From the NCBI RefSeq assembly GCF_014641615.1, contig NZ_BMIB01000004.1, forward strand, positions 496,001 through 560,000: a DNA stretch of 64,000 nt, written 5' to 3'. Positions 61,867 to 64,000 of this stretch are shown in pieces. The notes beneath the pieces are model-generated. The model was not told the origin of the DNA and did no database searches. It saw only the letters and a list, made by a program, of their open reading frames with translations. The position numbers and the translations under genes were made by a program. This DNA comes from Filimonas zeae (GTDB lineage: Bacteria; Bacteroidota; Bacteroidia; Chitinophagales; Chitinophagaceae). Position 1 is the stretch's first letter. Each line of letters starts with the position of its first letter.

Positions 61867-63112
61867 TAGGATTTAAACGGGATGCCTTGATAGCCGGCCA
61901 CAAACCGGCTAAAAGGCCTACCGCAGTACAGATGGCAATACCGGTAGCCACCCAGCCCCAGGGTACCACAAAGCCGGTGCCCAGAAAAAGGGCTACCACA
62001 TTGCCGATAAGTACACCCAGTATAATACCGCAGATAGCCCCCATCAGGCTGATGATGGTAGACTCGAAAAGGAATTGTAAACGAATGTTTTTGCGTTTGC
62101 CGCCTATAGCTTTAATCAGCCCCACTTCACGGGTACGCTCACTTACCGCCACCAGCATAATATTCATTAACCCAATAGCAGCGCCTATAAGGGTAATTAG
62201 CCCGATGCCACCGGCAGCTGCCTGTATTACACTCAGCAGGCTGATGAACTGTTCTGCCAGTTTATCGCTTTTCTCAATTACAAAATTATCATCCTCGGTA
62301 GGGTGCAGTTTACGTATGGCCCTGAAAGTGGCCATGGCCTCGTTCACCCCACCGTTTACATGTTGAATATCGTTGAGTAATACACCAATTACATAAGAAG
62401 AAGCGTTGTTGGAAATATGGCGCACGTTATTGTAGGTAGTAATTACAATATTATCTGCACGCATCATGGCACTGGTACCCTTGCTTTTCAGTACCCCTAT
62501 AACCCGGTACGGCCGGTTACCCACACGCACCATTTTATCTACCGCGCGCTCCGGTATGTTGTTGAATAATTTATTAGCCACATCTATGCCCAGCAAACAG
62601 ATGTTCTGGCCGGAACTAACATCAGCAGCACTGAAATTGCGTCCCGATCCTATTTCAAACCCATTCACTTTCAGGTAATTCTCATCCCCGCCGTTAATAC
62701 GTACGTTCGGGTTTGTTTTCTTATCACCATAATGAATTTCGTTACCGCCACGGCCACTGAGGGAAATACTTACGGTGGAAGGATAATGATAATTGGCTTT
62801 AAACAACTCCGCATCAGTCATACTGATGGGCTTGTCCAGATTGGATTTCTTTTGCCGGCGACCGCCTTTTTTTGACTTAACACTCTGGTTGTTATTGCCA
62901 AAACGGATACGTTCTTTAAAAGCGATGGTAAAACCGTTTGCGCCCATAGTGGAGAAACTGCTACGCAAACTGCCGTTCATGGCATCAATAGCTGTAATAA
63001 TACCTATCAGCGCCATAATACCAAAAGCAATAATAGCTATGGTAATGCCTGATCTGAGCTTGTTGCTGCGAACGGTTTGGAAAGCCAGTGTAAAGGAATC
63101 TAAAAGCGTCAT
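61844..63112 (-). CDS. MacB-type ABC transporter permease
   Basis: A 422-residue protein with the usual MacB/LolCE layout: one N-terminal membrane helix (about 19-42; NKLRSGITIAIIAFGIMALI), a large periplasmic domain (about 45-295) and three C-terminal helices with NIMLVAVSERTREVGLIKAI and PAIKASRLNPINALRYE. A Lys-rich insertion (QSVKSKKGGRRQKKSN) lies near residue 80. The ATPase partner is not next to it in the window. It probably moves lipoproteins or exports a small molecule by mechanotransmission. Confidence 0.93.
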   Translation of the reverse strand: MTLLDSFTLAFQTVRSNKLRSGITIAIIAFGIMALIGIITAIDAMNGSLRSSFSTMGANGFTIAFKERIRFGNNNQSVKSKKGGRRQKKSNLDKPISMTDAELFKANYHYPSTVSISLSGRGGNEIHYGDKKTNPNVRINGGDENYLKVNGFEIGSGRNFSAADVSSGQNICLLGIDVANKLFNNIPERAVDKMVRVGNRPYRVIGVLKSKGTSAMMRADNIVITTYNNVRHISNNASSYVIGVLLNDIQHVNGGVNEAMATFRAIRKLHPTEDDNFVIEKSDKLAEQFISLLSVIQAAAGGIGLITLIGAAIGLMNIMLVAVSERTREVGLIKAIGGKRKNIRLQFLFESTIISLMGAICGIILGVLIGNVVALFLGTGFVVPWGWVATGIAICTAVGLLAGLWPAIKASRLNPINALRYE

Positions 63113-63213
63113 ACGCTGTACAGGATATTAGTTTTCTCCTGTAATAAAGATACAGCACACCGGCTTTCCGGGATAAAAAATCAGATGGATGGCCTGATAA
63201 AAGTGTTGAATGG

Positions 63214-64000
63214 TTAAAAGTAAAACCAGTTCAGCAGCGCCTGCGGTTGTACACCAAACAGAATTACCAGGGCAGCTACTGCTATCAGCAGCACTTTAAA
63301 ACCACCGGTAACCTCCTCAGTCTGCGCATCGCCCTCTTTAAAATACATGGCTTGTATTACACGGAAATAATAATAAGCACTTACCGCTGCAAATAACACC
63401 GCCACTACTACCAGCCAGGTATATGTACCGGTTTTAATAACCGCACTCAGCATAGAAAACTTGGCAAAGAAACCCGCCGTTAACGGAATACCCGCCAGCG
63501 ACAACAGGCAAATAGTAGTGGTAGCTGCCAGCACCGGATTTTTACGCGCCAGGCCGTTAAAGCCTTCAAACGTAACATCCTTCATTTTAATCAGCACGGC
63601 AAATACGCCAATGGTAGCCAGGCTATACGCGGTAGCATACAGTAGCAAACCTTCTTTAGCCACATCGTTAAGGCTGAATACCGCAAACAGCATAAAGCCC
63701 GCCTGCGCTATACTGGAATAGGCCAGCATACGCTTAACACTCTGCTGAAACACCGCCGTAACGTTACCAATCAGCAGGGTAGATACTATGATAATAGAGA
63801 GTAATAATTTCCAGTCAACCGCAGCAGACGTGTCGCCCACACGCGCTTCAAACAATTTCAGAAAGGCAGCAAAAGCAGCCGCTTTTACTATAGTAGCCAT
63901 AAAAGAAGTAAACACAGAAGGCGCACCATCATATACATCCGGCGTCCAGAAATGGAAAGGAGCCGCCGATACTTTAAAGCTCATAGCCACCAGCAGAAAC
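63214..64000 (-). CDS. nuoN: NADH-quinone oxidoreductase subunit N, 3' part
   Basis: About 262 C-terminal residues of an antiporter-like complex I subunit; the 5' part is beyond the right edge. It has many membrane helices; the stretch FKVSAAPFHFWTPDVYDGAP and then KRMLAYSSIAQAGFML contain the conserved proton-channel Lys/His positions of NuoN. In Bacteroidota it is the last nuo gene, which fits its position ending before the permease gene on the same strand. Confidence 0.95.
   Translation of the reverse strand, partial: FLLVAMSFKVSAAPFHFWTPDVYDGAPSVFTSFMATIVKAAAFAAFLKLFEARVGDTSAAVDWKLLLSIIIVSTLLIGNVTAVFQQSVKRMLAYSSIAQAGFMLFAVFSLNDVAKEGLLLYATAYSLATIGVFAVLIKMKDVTFEGFNGLARKNPVLAATTTICLLSLAGIPLTAGFFAKFSMLSAVIKTGTYTWLVVVAVLFAAVSAYYYFRVIQAMYFKEGDAQTEEVTGGFKVLLIAVAALVILFGVQPQALLNWFYF

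Overview
The window looks like chromosomal DNA of a Bacteroidota bacterium, most likely a carbohydrate-degrading Chitinophagaceae-type soil or plant-associated species. This is inferred from SusC/SusD pairs, a FecR/ECF-sigma pair, TonB receptors with CarboxypepD_reg domains, a type IX secretion tail, a Reg_prop/Y_Y_Y sensor kinase and the exbB-exbD-exbD-tonB layout. No tRNA, rRNA, CRISPR array, transposase or integrase was recognised.

Left part (1-16.8 kb): the 5' half of an STN-type susC runs off the left edge, with its fecR and a divergent ECF sigma factor. A three-gene operon for pectin side and main chains follows (rhamnogalacturonan acetylesterase-like, GH28, SGNH esterase). Divergent from it lies an unusual pair: an outer-membrane SusC-type beta-barrel that lacks a plug domain, and, 5 bp downstream, a giant alpha-2-macroglobulin-like protein that carries the missing CarboxypepD_reg and plug domains in its middle plus a CxEQ thioester motif. 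A TPR/HisKA_2 sensor kinase and a small AraC-type regulator follow.

Middle part (16.8-41.1 kb): remnants of a susD gene; a hybrid two-component system split into two genes in reversed order; a siderophore-type TonB receptor with a PepSY reductase-like protein; a GH2 enzyme divergent from a secreted PL1-like pectate lyase with CBM6 and T9SS tail; a Nudix-fold regulator with a degenerate Nudix box; and a nine-gene operon (GMC oxidoreductase, TAT subunit, cytochrome c, Gfo/Idh/MocA, three sugar isomerase-like TIM barrels, MFS transporter, DUF1080) that fits periplasmic oxidation of glycosides to 3-keto sugars and their cleavage. A perfect 17-bp palindrome lies between the regulator and the operon.

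Right part (41.1-64 kb): a FAD monooxygenase, a CPBP-type membrane protein lacking its usual Glu pair, mnmE, and the TonB energising machinery (exbB, two exbD, three tonB paralogues). Between the tonB paralogues sits a 13-copy 21-bp repeat array followed by a gene of unknown function. Next comes a compact LacI-type locus: inositol oxygenase-susC-susD, lacI, an HGSNAT-like transmembrane N-acetyltransferase and a GH89 alpha-N-acetylglucosaminidase. The two divergent promoters of this locus share an identical 17-bp operator-like sequence. Together they suggest a system for glycans in which alpha-glucosamine is attached to, or near, myo-inositol. The window ends with a MacB-type permease and the 3' part of nuoN.
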